64,000 bases of DNA from Bombyx mori (GCF_030269925.1 NC_085125.1:682001-746000); one strand, 5' to 3'. Positions 22,716 through 35,046 are shown, counted from the first letter of the stretch. Translations and numbers: made by a program. Notes: generated from the sequence alone by a model not told the origin.

Positions 22716-24298
22716 TAAGTCGATAATTAATATGTATTATTAATTAATTAATTTCATCTGTATCTGCATCTGTCCATCGGCACTAAAATTAAATAGCGGT
22801 TAACTTTCTATTTAATTCTCTAATATATTGTTACGGGTTTTTAAGATAGTCTTAATTTATTCTTTTTTTTAAACCAATAAATGGTAGTGGTTTATGATTA
22901 TTCCGAAATGGAATTTGACAGTAGATGGTTTTAAAAAAAAAGTGGTGTCTATGTCGCGCCGTATGGCGGGAACGGTAATTAACTTTTTAAATTGTTTTTA
23001 TATTTTAGAATAATTGTCGTTTTTTTTTTGGTTACATGTAAATACCAGTGAATCCTTTAAAAATGTGTTTTATTGATCTTTACCGTGTATCAAAATGTTA
23101 AAGATGTGTAGATTCTTATACATTAACATTTATAGTGTCTCACTCGCGTCAACGTAATTTTTATAGCACGCATTATTTTGTATCACGACTGAGCCACTGG
23201 GAGAGTTCATATCGTTATGTTCCAGCACTAACGGCTTCTGTCTTGTGCCCTCGCGCTCACAGCTCTCAGAGGATGAGCGATCCACCATATTGTAGTTTTC
23301 TGAAATTCTACTTAAATTTCAAACAATTGAGACCCTTTTTTCCCTTGGGGACAGTAATGTAATAAATTTTATTTTATTTACCCGAATGCGAAACAATTTA
23401 TTTATTTATTTTAAGGACACGATACCAATTTGTTTTATTTTAAAGCGTTATGTGTTGTAACTTTGTATTTTATTATTTTTGTTATAGGAGTGTTTACAAA
23501 GTGTGTCACGTTTTTAATGGTTGTCTGTGTTTCTTCACGTCAGTATTGTTTGCGAGTAACCACAGTTAAGGTAATTTAGCCATGATAATAATTTTCGTAA
23601 TCCAAGGTCTATTATTAATGCACAGTTATACATGTTCGTAATGTTGGATTTCAGGACGTTCAGAGCACGGTCCCGTATTTCGAACTAACTACTTAATTAA
23701 TCTTGTGTACGTACCCTTGAAATATTTGAAAATTTAACGAACATTTAAAATAAATAAAAAATATGACCTGGAAAAGAAATGCAAAATATCATTGAAACTA
23801 TAAATAGAATATTGGTAACATTGTAATTTATTATAAAGACGGGTGCAAACGTAAGGCTGTCAGAAGTCCCCGAGCGTGAGGACCGTATGCGGACGGCATT
23901 AATGAATAATTTTCATCACAGTGTATCAAACGGGATCGTACATTTTTCGAACAGTAACTTGAATCATAAAAGTGTGTTTTTGAATTTCTGATGTGGCGAT
24001 GATTACTATACTTTTTTTGGCCGTGGGCCGAACCGCCTACGAGGTCCCCGCGCCTAGGGACCGCGTGGTGTATGGGACGATCCGCAGATGGGAGCTGATC
24101 GCGGGCCCAAAGATAGTAATAATTAAGAGACCTGGTGTTTGGAACCTCAACCGTTACGTAACGATTATATGTTGAATAAATGATTTTTTTTTTTGTTTGA
24201 TTTGTTATTTAAATTTTCCATGTTGCCAATAGAATAAGTATGAATGTTTACCTTGGAGATATGTCTATTTTTAAACGCAAGAACAAATTTATTTTAAA

Positions 24299-24540
24299 CT
24301 AGCGACCCGCCCTCGCTTCTCTTCGAAAACATATTTTATTATTGATTGATAGCCGAGTCCCGCGATGTTACCCGCGGTGATTGTCGTACCGCGGGTGAAG
24401 CCGCGGGGCGAAGCTAGTCTAATAAAAGTAGCCTAAATTACTCTCTATATCATCAGCTACCTATCAGTGAAAGTCCTGTCAAAATAGGTCCAGCCGTTCC
24501 AGAGATTAGCCTGAACAAACAGACAGACAGAAATTGTAAA
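24299..24540 (+). repeat. ACTAGCGACCCG-type lepidopteran repeat
   Basis: Starts ACTAGCGACCCGCCCTCGCT and ends near CCTGAACAAACAGACAGACA with a short A-tail. This is a very common moth dispersed repeat. Confidence 0.75.
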
Positions 24541-25365
24541 AAAAAATATTTTGGTGTATGTACCGTATAGATTATATTCATATACATGTAGTAAAAAGAG
24601 GCTATTTCAATATTACAAACAAACAGTCCAATTTTAATTATATGTATAGATAAAATAGAAATCTTTTGAAAACGTCTAAACTCTAAAATATCCTTAAAAT
24701 AATTAAAAATGACTTGCGTGCTCATAATGATTATTATTTAATATTGGATGGTTCGTATGTAGATTACTATTATGAGGCGCTTCCAGCAGTGACCTATTCG
24801 AATCGAATTATGTATTTATTGCAAAATTGCCCTACGTAACCAATTGAGCGATATTACGTTATAAGAGTGGACGATCCTAGCATCAACCTATTTCGTCATA
24901 GCACCTCCTACTTCTCTTCTAACTTCCACGATTCGACCTATCTCGTCCACAAGCAGATTTTGATTTTTTGCAGGATATGGCAGGATTTCTCAGATTCTTC
25001 GATTTCAATCATTAATATATTTATTTGAAGCATTCCATTTCACTTTTTCGTAAAACAAACATAGTTTCGGCATTTTGTCACAGAAGAATACATTGTTGTT
25101 TGAGCTCAGTTCCGATTGCTTGTACAATAGACGATGAGAAGAATTTGACATCTGACAGATTTACCAACAAAAAATAATGCCGGTTTCGAATTAAAATTGG
25201 TCCTAATTAATGGCAGAGAGTAGTTAAACTTAACTATTCCCACCTTCTCATTTGATGTTTGACATCAATAATCGAAATGTAAGTAATACAGAACAGAATA
25301 AAATAGATAAATATTTGAAGATATTTAAAAGTGTGGTTATGCATAACATTTGTGTTTATATCCAG

Positions 25366-28300
25366 GTCCCTCAGTCCAAATTCTAGCCTTGTGAGGCGCA
25401 CGATTGACTTGAATTATGAAAATAAGAAGCGTGCGAACTCTCTAAAGTGGATCGCGGTCAACGGCATATTGTTCGCAATATTCATATATGACTTGTAAGT
25501 ATAAAGAGTCGAGGATAATTCGAAAATAGCTTTTCGTCCAATATATAAATAAATTACGAATATTAAGTTAAACAATCTCGTCGCATTTCCTTTTTAAAAA
25601 GTTAGTTATTATTTGAATAGAGATTGAAAAATTACAAAAAAAATATTAAAACATTTAACTTTTGAACTAAGCATAACATTTGAACAAATATTTGAACCTT
25701 TCAGCAAAGCATCGAATATTAATTTAATTATACAAGAGTTCAATAATAGAGAGGTTATAATACCTTTATGTTTTTCTTTTTATCATACAGAAATGTGAAT
25801 TGGTTGCACACAATCTTTCATAGTAAGAGTTACACAATGATGTACCTACTAATTAAAAACATAAAATAGTTTTTAATTTTAGCATGTTGCTGTTTTACTT
25901 TGGCCAATCACTGTCTACCCTTCCTCTATACTAATTTATTTTGAAATTCTGTAGATCATGCAAATGCCCAGGGTACACATCAATCCTGCATTATGTTGAG
26001 CTAGGCCTTGCTACGGTACTGGCTGCTAACCTTATCCAACACACACTGCAATTGTTGCCAAGACGAGCTGCATCTGTTGCCATCTCACCTACTCAACAGA
26101 AGTTACTAGGTCTTAGTGATGCTGATCTGGGTTTGTATTATGCTTGTATTAAACTACTGGATTGAATGATTTTCTTTCAGATAAAAAACCCATTAGGCTT
26201 ATCAGATCATATTATATAGTATACTTCAATGTGGTTAGCATTTTGAAATGTTATATCCCTATCCAAAAGCTATATATCATCTAGGTTATCAATTTTACTC
26301 ATAAAAGTGAAATAAATATAACTTAACTAGAAATTGTTTTTATAAAAAACTAAGTATATGTCTAAATCATGATCAACAAGGTATCTTTTAATATGTACAT
26401 TTAATACATAATATGTAATTAAGAAGTTGAATTTTAATGAGTTATAAAAAAAATTTAGTTTGTATCAGTTCCAATAAAGCGGTCAACATAATGCATTTAT
26501 TAATAAGTCAGCAGGTACTAACTATGATAACAGGTGCAATATGTTTGCATCATTCCACAACATTTTCTGAATGGCGTACACTATTCACAGATTCGTCATT
26601 CGTAATATCAAAAGCGGACATCAGTAGTTCCAGTGCTGTGAAGGATGATGATGCGTGGCCAGTAGATGCACTGTCTATATCCTCTCGCATGCAACAAGCT
26701 CGAGACACGTCTCCTCCTTCTTCACCCCCATCTCCTAATTCGCCTCCCTCGCCTCACTCTCCACATATATCTCCTCGGAATAGATCATCTCCCCTCACAA
26801 ATTCACCACACTCACCTGAACGGTTTGCGAAAGACGAATTTATCTCTGATAGTCGGGGCTTAGCTGATTATCTTAGGTATGTTATTAATTTCTGTATTAT
26901 TTAATTGTAATAGAATGATAATTAGTAAACGTGTTCACTTAATTCTTTTTTATTGGTATAAAATCTTGTCATAGTACCAAGAGGCATTAAGTACCTATTT
27001 TCCAGTACCTACTGGTGCGCATAGAAAGCACAATGCGAGACAAGATCAAAACCTCAATTGCATTGGAAAAATAGTTAACTATTCTAACCAAAGCACAAGA
27101 TTAACAGACATTCTTGGAATACATGACTATGTAGATAAAATACACAACCCGTGTAAGCATAGGAAAATATTTTAACCTTGCAACATTCATTAATAAGGAA
27201 AATAAAAAGCATAATTAATATATTTTATTATTGAATTAACTTAATTACAAGCCTAAACATGTTCGTCGCCACCTCAACTATATCCCGTATGCTTCCGTGG
27301 AGGCCCCATCATCTCCTATGGTCAACTATGGGAGACGATCGTTGTATGCGCTGCTGAATGTGGCGTACACAACTTGAGATTTAGGTAGGAAGAAATCACT
27401 GAAAGTTAAAGAATATCCGTTTATTATCTACCTCGCTAACAAGTAACTAATTCTATCTATGTTGACGTGGTGAGTACCGCTGTATATAAGTGCTGATTAC
27501 TCACGTCATCTCGGATCCTCCCGATCCACTAACGGTGCTTTTAGGTACTTCAAGCATTGGTCACTGTTCTCGTCGAACCCGTCGCTTGCGACGAAGGGCT
27601 CGACGAGTAAATTAACTCTCAGATACAGCCCACTGAGTTTCTCGCCGGATCTTCTCAATGGGTCGCGTTTCCGATCCGGTGGTAGATTCTGCTCTGCACG
27701 GCTCTTGCTAGGGTTCGTGTTAGCAACGTCATCAGGTTTGAGCCCCGTGAGCTCACCTACTAGCCACGGTTACGCTGAAATAGCCTCTCAAGGCTATCAG
27801 CTTAGGTAGGAAAAAAAAAAAGCTGATTACTGGCGCTTTATACTATGATTTGAGTAAAGCGATGTAAAAGTGCTGATGTGAATGCACGCGTGCCCTGTAC
27901 GATACATGACTCGTACACTAGTGTTGAATTTAATATGATTTTGACTTAACCGGTGACGTTACAGACAGTATGAGGAGCGCAGTCGAGCCGAGGAGACGAC
28001 CGCGACCGAAGTCCCCACGTGGGGCCTGCAGTTGGCGCCCGCGCACTCTCCCGCCCTGCACTATCAACTGGCCACTGGTACGCTTACTTCTAGAATTTAA
28101 GCTGTCCAAGAAAGCAGCATTCACATTCTGGTTTTAATGAAATTCAGAAAGTGTAAATGTCACAATAATATCTCGTCGACAGACGACGGGCGTGCCTGTC
28201 TTTTTTTTTTTTTGCTTTGATGGGTGGACGATCTCACAGCGCACCTGGTGTTAAGTGGTTACTGGAGCCTATAGACATCTACGACGTAAATGCGCCACCC

Positions 28301-31300
28301 ACCTTGAGATATAATTTCTAAAGTCTCAAGTATAGTTACAACGGCTGCCCCACCCTTCTAACCGAAACGCATTACTGCTTCACAGCAGAAATAAACAGGG
28401 CGGTGGTACCTACCCGCGCGGACTCACAAGAGGTCCTACCACCAGTAAAATTTTACACAATATTTTACAGACCCTATCTAGAGCCATCTCAATATTGGCT
28501 AAACCTTGATTTCTTACAGTTCACCCTCCACGGTCCAACCTAAACCGATCCATAGATGTCTGAACATCAAGCTTGTAGGATCACTTGAGACTAAATGTAT
28601 TACATTGTATATTATATTAGGTACTCGTTCAAATTTAAATACATAACTTTTATGTAACAGCATTACAATGGTTCAAATCGATGCCCATCACCAGATCGTT
28701 CATAATTACTTTTACTATTTATATGAATTCGGCAAATATATTTGTTACTTACAGAAGCTTTTCGTAGTTCAGAGGAAGGAGGCCCGGTGCCGGCCCTAAG
28801 GAGGCTGCAACTCGACCCGCAGAGGCTCACACAATTCAATCTTAATCTGAGACTGGTCTGTAACATCATTGTTGTTAGAAAACTTTGTTGTCACATTGAC
28901 AGCTCGTGCTGAGATGTGAACTAGATTTGTAAACCATCCCATCTATACTAGTGAAGTAACTTCGAAAAGGGTTTCTAAACCGAATAGCATGTGTGGGTTC
29001 ATCGATCTCCTTCATATACGTCTGAGGTTGTTACTGCTTATCACATTATTAATTATAGGCACATTCGATAATGTCAACAACCTGTTTTTTATTGCATAAA
29101 CAACTTGGTACATTTGATCTTAAAACATTATGAACCCGTAGACCGCTACGAGACTACACGCTTGTTTCCTGAGCCTCCGTAAGAGGTTTCTGGAAGACGT
29201 TCGTCAGAATCAGTTCCTCTTGTCACCTAATTTATTTAGAATCTAATCAATCATCTCTCTAGAATCGCCTAGATCTAGATAGAAGTTTATAGTTTGTAAC
29301 GTTATATAATTACTTAATTAATTGAAGTGATCAAGTTATCTTTAAGTAAATCAAATTGTCCTTCCAATCGTCCAGTGGATCCACGTGACAATCCTCGAGC
29401 GTCTGGCAAATGAGCTGGACCGGCCTGATGCAGGGCAGGGACTGGCTCCATTCCTAGCTATACACACTGACCAACAGTATCTCATCAAGCGGATCAAAGG
29501 TAACACTTGCTTCTTCATCGGTACTGGGGGTGTAAGTTAATAATATCATTAATTTATGTAAGTGTTTATGTTATCTCTTTTTTGTCGTCTCCCACCGCTG
29601 TCATGTATACTGGTCAGAACCTCTGCATTAATTTCGTAAACCGATATGTTCCCTGAATATTGTTTGCCACGTACCATCTAATAATGCTATGAACTTCTCC
29701 CAAATGACGTTTGAGGAATGTTGTCAGCGGTAGGCAGAGACTTGGTTGTTCCCCTTGCGTTGCTGATCTCCATGAGCCACTGTGGCCAAACACCATGATA
29801 CGTACTGTATGCTTAGTTTTTTTTTTTTTTTTTTTATTGCTTAGATGGGTGGACGAGCTCACAGCCCACCTGGTGTTAAGTGGTTACTGGAGCCCATAGA
29901 CATCTACAACGTAAATGCGCCACCCACCATGAGATATAAGTTCTAAGGTCTCAGTATAGTTACAACGGCTACCCCACCCTTCGAACCGAAACGCATTACT
30001 GCTTCACGGCGGAAATAGGCGGGGTGGTGGTACCTACCCGTGCGGACTCCCAAGAGGTCCTACCACCAGTGATTACGCAAATTATAATTTTGCGGGTTTG
30101 ATTTTTATTACACGATGTTATTCCTTCACCGTGGAAGTCCATCGTGAACATTTCTTGAGTACGTATTTCATTAGAAAAATTGGTACCCGCCTGCGGGATT
30201 CGAACACCGGTGCATCGCTACACACGAATGCACCGGACGTCTTATCCTTTAGGCCACGACGACTTCAGAGAGAGACTTCAGAGTTGCATTATAACCTATA
30301 AAAAATAATTTACCTGCCAAAAAATATATTATTATTATTATTGACAATTGTGTATATGATAAACATAAATGTTACACAATTAGATAGACTGAAATTATCA
30401 CGGTGGCAAATTTTCATCATGGAGGTCGTTCCTGAACATGTCTTCAGTACTTAGAGGAGAATGAGTATCAAGGTCGTTCGGAGTGAGCACGCACATTTCT
30501 CAGATGCCAGTTTATGTCTTTTAATTTTTCATATCTCATTTAATTTTATTTTCTTAAGCGATTTATTAAAGTACAAGCAGTTTTGTATTAATGACTTAAT
30601 GTCTTTCAGAACTGTCCCGGGGCGGGTGCATGAGTGCTTACAAGTGGGACGGAGGTAGTTCTGACTGGGACGAATCCAGGCCTCCCGATGCGGAGCTAGT
30701 GCTTCGGCTAGTGGCCACATATCTAGACACTCAGCTTCCTTCGAACGGTGGAACCAAGCCCTTCACGGACGGACATCTCTCTGTGGCACCCAACCCTCCA
30801 CCGAGGGGGCCCAGAGTTTTGGGGATTCATCGAGTGACAATGAGGCCTCCACACTATGTGCTGGTCTTGGAGGAGGAAATTGTTGAGGTGAGAATTATGT
30901 TTTTATAATTTAGCTATTAATTAATTTAAAAAAAGATATGAAGATATGTTTTTGAGAAATAATGTTACTGGGTGTGTTGCAAAGATGCACGGGTCAGTCC
31001 ATCCTGCCTGGTGCAGTAGTTATACCATTCAATTGATATTTTGATATTGCGATGTTTGTGGGATCTCGTAAAGAGATAACCTCCGGCCCGTCGAAGCTGT
31101 TGTTTATGAACGAAAACTTTTGACTGGTGGGCTGTATAAACTAAATGTTACATGTCTCTAGGAAAATATATTTACTTTAAGTTCTGTGGACACAGTGTGA
31201 TTCGCGAAACAACGACAGAACAACCCCGATCCATTAAAAATAAAATGGAATTAAAATGGTATGGGGTCGTTTAGTACTAAAGTTTACTCCGAGTTGAACA

Positions 31301-31502
31301 CAAGTGGTGGTGGTGGTTCATCGTTGGCTTCAAGTGTTGTACCACGTTACTTGTGGGTGCACAGGTGTGTCGGGGCCGCAACAACATGCTGCACACGCTG
31401 CTCATGTTCGTGGCGGCGGCCGCGCGCGCCCAGCCCCCCGCGCTGCGCCGCGTGCACCTCGGCCGCGCAGGACTCAACATGCTGTGGATCATCGGCCGCT
31501 GA
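25366..31502 (+). CDS. TMEM209: Transmembrane protein 209 (TMEM209), 5' exon missing
   Basis: Exons found: 25366-25494, 25955-26130, 26591-26876 (or from 26534), 27965-28077, 28755-28855, 29376-29499, 30610-30887, 31365-31502 (TGA). All phases agree, giving about 448 codons without the start; human TMEM209 has 561 residues. Two membrane segments lie in the first two exons. A Ser/Pro-rich linker follows (PPSSPPSPNSPPSP). The conserved C-terminal part includes IKELSRGGCMSAYKW, PPHYVLVLEEE and GRNNMLHTLLMF, which match the human protein closely. The family sits in the nuclear envelope and is reported to associate with nucleoporins. Its molecular activity is unclear. The start of the Ser/Pro exon is ambiguous: a TACTAAC branch-like motif at about 26517 favours 26534, while a pyrimidine-rich tract favours 26591. 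Both keep frame. Confidence 0.9.
27506..27822 (+). repeat. GATC-rich SINE-like repeat, full length
   Basis: CATCTCGGATCCTCCCGATC to an A-tail. It lies in the intron before TMEM209 exon 27965-28077 and is very similar to 48042-48370. Confidence 0.85.
28200..28445 (-). repeat. Bm1-like SINE, minus, 5'-truncated
   Basis: T-run complement of the tail, then the full body to GGTCCTACCACCAGTA. In a TMEM209 intron. Confidence 0.85.
29641..29812 (+). mobile_element. Degenerate LINE 3' end
   Basis: Weak match to the LINE tail family (GCGGTAGGCAGAGACTTGG, CATGAGCCAC). It is strongly diverged and directly followed by a SINE. Confidence 0.5.
29816..30264 (-). repeat. Full-length tRNA-derived Bm1-like SINE
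   Basis: This is the only copy in the window with body and head together. On the minus strand a polymerase III A box (TGGCCTAAAGG, complement of 30246-30256) and B box (GTTCGAATCCC, complement of 30195-30205) are spaced as in a tRNA. They are followed by a unique middle, the GGTGGTAGGACC body and a long A-tail. I think it is the Bm1 family; the name is from memory. Confidence 0.8.
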
Positions 31503-31511
31503 ACGCATCTG

Positions 31512-31677
31512 TGTGCTCACTCAGAGTCTAACGTTCTCGATAACGTTAAAGTTAACTCAAATATGTATGAAGTTGGAACAGCGCCCCTGGCGGCAAACGT
31601 ACGCAAACGTTCCAACTTCGAAGATTTTGAATCAACTTTTACGCTGTCGAGAACGTTAGAGACGCGCACTAAGCACA
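31512..31677. repeat. Palindromic MITE, copy 3, just after the TMEM209 stop
   Basis: Ends TGTGCTCAC and CTAAGCACA. The core GGAACAGCGCCCCTGGCGGC has one change from the other copies. It begins ten bases after the TGA at 31500-31502 and so forms the start of the 3' UTR. Confidence 0.8.
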
Positions 31678-32065
31678 CAAGTCATTAATAGTTAAAGTAA
31701 TCATCCTCAATCCTGATAATAGTACTGGTTATTGTATTGTTAGTTATAGTTATTGTACTGTCGTCAGTCTTTGATATGAGTGCCAATTTACAAATTAATC
31801 AAAATTCAGTTTCTTAAAATTTCGTTGAAAATTAAAATTGGATGTTCGATTTATTCGATTACCTATACTTGCCACAGATGGCGCGGGAGCAGCTGACTAA
31901 TGGGTGTGTTATGTTTTGATCGTTTAGTTCAGAATACGCATTCACTAATGTTCGGACATATCCTCTTGCTTGTGCGGTCGCTATGGGACAATGTACTTAA
32001 TTGATTGATTGATGTCCATATAATTATAACTGTGTAGATGACGACTGGCTTTATTGGTTAACTCC

Positions 32066-32071
32066 AATAAA
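32066..32071 (+). promoter_or_regulatory. Possible poly(A) signal of TMEM209
   Basis: AATAAA about 560 bp after the stop. In AT-rich DNA this hexamer is expected by chance, so the call is tentative. Confidence 0.25.
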
Positions 32072-33289
32072 TATCACAATTTTTTGAAGCTGGAACGCGA
32101 TCTGTCCGTCATACGTACTACCTATGTCTAGACTAACTTTAAATTTATTTGTAAATCAAAATAACTGACACGCACAATATAACATGTGTATTTATTGTCA
32201 AAAAATGAATACACGGATCAGGCGTGTAACGCTGTATGGGGGATTTGATATTAAGGCTAAGAAATATAAAACATAAACTCATCGCGTCGTTTACCAAGAA
32301 GAGAACATCGTCTGCCGACGTGCCTTACTGAGTGTAAGCGAACCTACGGATAGTGATGGTAATACAGGCGACAGAGTGACCTTAAAAAGTCTTCATGAAA
32401 CTTTTTTCAAAATTCTGACATATGGGTTCAGTGACCTCGTGCAGCGCGGGGTAGGACATCGCCTGCCAACTTCGCATTAAATGACTGGTTGACGACGTAA
32501 ATTCCACACACTCTTAATTATTTTTGTTTCTTGTACGTTCGTATGTTCGATTGAGTTGAGATCTTGGAGGCGCGCTAGTTTTAATAAATTACGTAGGTAC
32601 TTCATCGGTTAAGTGCAGAACGTAACTACCTTTTATAAATTTAATGTTTTAATGTATAATTACGTGATGAATTCACTTGTAGGTAAGACTCACGATTAGT
32701 TGTAAGTTTTATGGAATAAATAATTATTATTTTTGAATGTTTTTTTTTCTACCACTTGTTTAAATCTTTCATTTCAGTAATAACCAACCAATCTTGCTAT
32801 AATCATACATTGTTATATTAATTAGCAATATAGTATTTCTAGTATATCCCTGGTGTTATAAATAATATTATTATCATTTTAAAAATGCAGTAAAAATCTT
32901 GCTTAATGTGGATACGTAATATAAATGCTAAAATTAATAGTCAGTCAGCCTGCACAAGAAATGAAAGTACCTTGACATAAGAATTTTCGTCAGGACTTCC
33001 ACTATCATCTGTGCCAGTTTCATTTCGATCAAGGTCCAATTCATCATGATGTCATTCACCAGATGTGGAAAAATAGCCAAGGACACTTTTCTATTACAAA
33101 TTTTCATTGTTCAATTGGTTCTTCATCTTGTTAGTACCATAATTACAAAGCCATGTTCAACTTCCAGTTAGAGTATGTGTTTCTGGAGTTCATGATGAGA
33201 CAAAATTGTAGTTTAAGACTACTTAACATGTAATTTTTTAACTTAATACCAACTTTTATAACCAGTAGATCGTATCAAGGAGTCCAAGA

Positions 33290-33493
33290 AAGGCTATTTG
33301 GTTTAAGCAACATTTTTAAGTAACTTTACAGGAGAGCTAATTAAAGTTTAAAATTTAGAAAAAATATCAAAACAGAAAACTTCTTAAGCTATTTGAATGG
33401 AGTAGACTTAATTGCAGTTCAATTAGAAACATCGAAAGATCATCTATTAAGCGAAATGTTGCTTAAACCAAATAAATAACCTTTCACCCCTCA
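33290..33493 (+). repeat. MITE with TTTGGTTTAAGCAACATTT ends
   Basis: The left end TATTTGGTTTAAGCAACAT is repeated inverted at the right (ATGTTGCTTAAACCAAATA), with outer AAAGG and CCTTT also paired. About 200 bp. Partial copies lie at 3199, 22605 and 37850. Confidence 0.75.
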
Positions 33494-33678
33494 ATATTAT
33501 TTTTGCAATGAATAGAAAGAATGTGAAGTTAAAAATTAAATTAATTTAATTTTCTTATAATTACAATAGTCTTATAGGTAAGTTTGAGGCTTCTTATGTA
33601 TTAGTTGAGTACAAAAATATATGAATACAATTACATTCTTCCTACAAAATTAATTATGTTAAATATATTCCTCATTAC

Positions 33679-34983
33679 TTAATGTCCATTAGTAACTACT
33701 ACAGGAGGGGGTCTTTGATTGTGTTCATCGTCTAGTTGTGTTGCATCTTCAAGGTATTGGTGCAGCGCTGCATATAACCACTCAATAAATATAAGAAGGT
33801 CTGGTGCCTTCATACCTCGTCCCTGTAATGTGGCTAGAACAGGCAAACGACGCAGTGCCCTCCCACTCAGACCTCGTGCTGCTGCCTCTTGTGCTAATCC
33901 CCACAGGCGCACACTTGCACGTGATCCTGCACTCTCGGCAAACCTTGCACTCTCTAACACACACAGTGAAAACACACGTTCCCGTTGTGTTATTACACCT
34001 CGTGCCATAAGCTCACTACAGCATCCACTCAATACTTGGTAGGCGGCACGGGCTGATGGTGGTCCCACAAGCCGTTTTAAATCAGCACGGTCCACAAAAG
34101 CCACATCAATCGCGCCTGTTACGTTTGATGTTGTCAAAACGAGAACATTAGGAAATCGCCTTAATCGGTCCAGCTGAGTTAGAAGAGCGTTCACGGCGCG
34201 AATAGAGTCGCTCGGTTCGAGGCCGGCAATTGCAGCTCGTCTTGCGGCCGCTAATGATTCTACCTCATCTACGAGCACGACTGCTAGTAGCCGGCGATCG
34301 GACACAATCTCAACGACGCGTTCAAATAATCTAGCGACGAGCTTTCCACTCTCAGCAAACCACTTTGAAAATAGTCCATGTGCATTTATTTCGACTAGTC
34401 TAGCTCGCGGGAACCGGTCACCTAGTCTGATGGCGAGTTTCTGAGCCAGAGCGCGACACAGGCTCGTTTTCCCTGTCCCTGGTGGTCCGTGTAACAACAC
34501 AACACGATTACAACTCACAATGTGTGGGTCAACACCGCGATCAGCAAAGTCTAGTGCAGTCTCCACAAATCTAACTGTGTCTTCTTTTAATTTCGTATCA
34601 TACACTAAGTTCTCCCAGAGACCGTGAAAATCTTGAGCTGGTAGAGACCATACGTCTGCGGCTGCAAATTCTTCTCCCGTTGAAGCATCGGTCATGGTAT
34701 CAGTCTCTACTCCGAACGTATCTAGCTTGTAAACGTGGTAGATCAAGTCCACGGCAGTAGCTGACACCTCTGTATGGTGATCAACATCACAGAATGTTAT
34801 AGAGTGGACGTGCTCCTGTAGTTCTATATTTTCTTCAAGTTCTGGTCCAGTGATACTAGCACCAGGAGTTAAACAAACGTAGTTTGCTAAATGTGAATGA
34901 ACGAGATCTTTAATACGGTCTTTACACAGCCGGCTTTCTCGTTTTTGAGCGACTTCGACGTGTAATGAATTTTTTAAATTCAT
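33679..34983 (-). CDS. TRIP13: Pachytene checkpoint protein 2 / TRIP13 AAA+ ATPase, single exon
   Basis: 434 codons plus stop in one exon; human TRIP13 has 432 residues. The frame is open to a Met at 35046, but the Met at 34983 fits the family start (LHVEVAQ aligns with human VHVEVHQ). The N-terminal substrate-recognition domain spans residues 1-110. The AAA+ core has Walker A GPPGTGKT (166-173), pore loop KWFAES (207-212), Walker B LVDE (237-240), sensor 1 TTSN (284-287), VDRAD (297-301) and sensor 2 GLSGRALRRLP (371-381). All key residues are present. The family remodels HORMA proteins such as MAD2, with p31comet, and meiotic HORMADs. It converges with TMEM209 and diverges from Gnb5. The lack of introns could be ancestral loss or retroposition. 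Confidence 0.95.
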   Translation of the reverse strand: MNLKNSLHVEVAQKRESRLCKDRIKDLVHSHLANYVCLTPGASITGPELEENIELQEHVHSITFCDVDHHTEVSATAVDLIYHVYKLDTFGVETDTMTDASTGEEFAAADVWSLPAQDFHGLWENLVYDTKLKEDTVRFVETALDFADRGVDPHIVSCNRVVLLHGPPGTGKTSLCRALAQKLAIRLGDRFPRARLVEINAHGLFSKWFAESGKLVARLFERVVEIVSDRRLLAVVLVDEVESLAAARRAAIAGLEPSDSIRAVNALLTQLDRLRRFPNVLVLTTSNVTGAIDVAFVDRADLKRLVGPPSARAAYQVLSGCCSELMARGVITQRERVFSLCVLESARFAESAGSRASVRLWGLAQEAAARGLSGRALRRLPVLATLQGRGMKAPDLLIFIEWLYAALHQYLEDATQLDDEHNQRPPPVVVTNGH

Positions 34984-35046
34984 TTTGGTTTCGAGAAAAA
35001 TTAATTTAATGATATGTAATCGAAAAGAAAACTTTTGTATTTTCAA

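Larger units (their letters stand above)
20898..25365. other. Region between ERMP1 and the first found TMEM209 exon
   Basis: AT-rich. It holds a palindromic MITE (20935-21110), two copies of the CGCCAAAAAGTC repeat, a reversed MITE piece and a moth ACTAGCGACCCG repeat. The missing first exon and promoter of TMEM209 should lie here, most likely after 22100, but no ATG exon could be chosen with confidence. The GC-rich ORF at 23993-24175 has no recognisable product. Confidence 0.5.
31503..33678. other. 3' flank of TMEM209 up to the TRIP13 stop
   Basis: It starts with a MITE ten bases after the TMEM209 stop and ends with another MITE before TRIP13. The rest is AT-rich with no ORF of note. TMEM209 (+) and TRIP13 (-) converge here. 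Confidence 0.5.

Noticed and set aside
23993..24175. GC-rich 60-codon ORF upstream of TMEM209
   Set aside because: It begins with a hydrophobic run, but no donor joins it to TMEM209 in the right phase and no family is recognised.
26181..26218. Possible 38-nt TMEM209 micro-exon
   Set aside because: It has an acceptor and a GTATAC donor, but it would put the next exon out of phase.
30190..30264. Possible tRNA gene on the minus strand
   Set aside because: A and B boxes are present, but the sequence continues into the SINE body and A-tail and there is no intact acceptor stem. It is the head of a SINE.
20122..31677. Firm CTCF-site call in the MITE core
   Set aside because: The core is one base shorter than the usual motif and was not scored with a matrix. 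It is kept only as a hypothesis.
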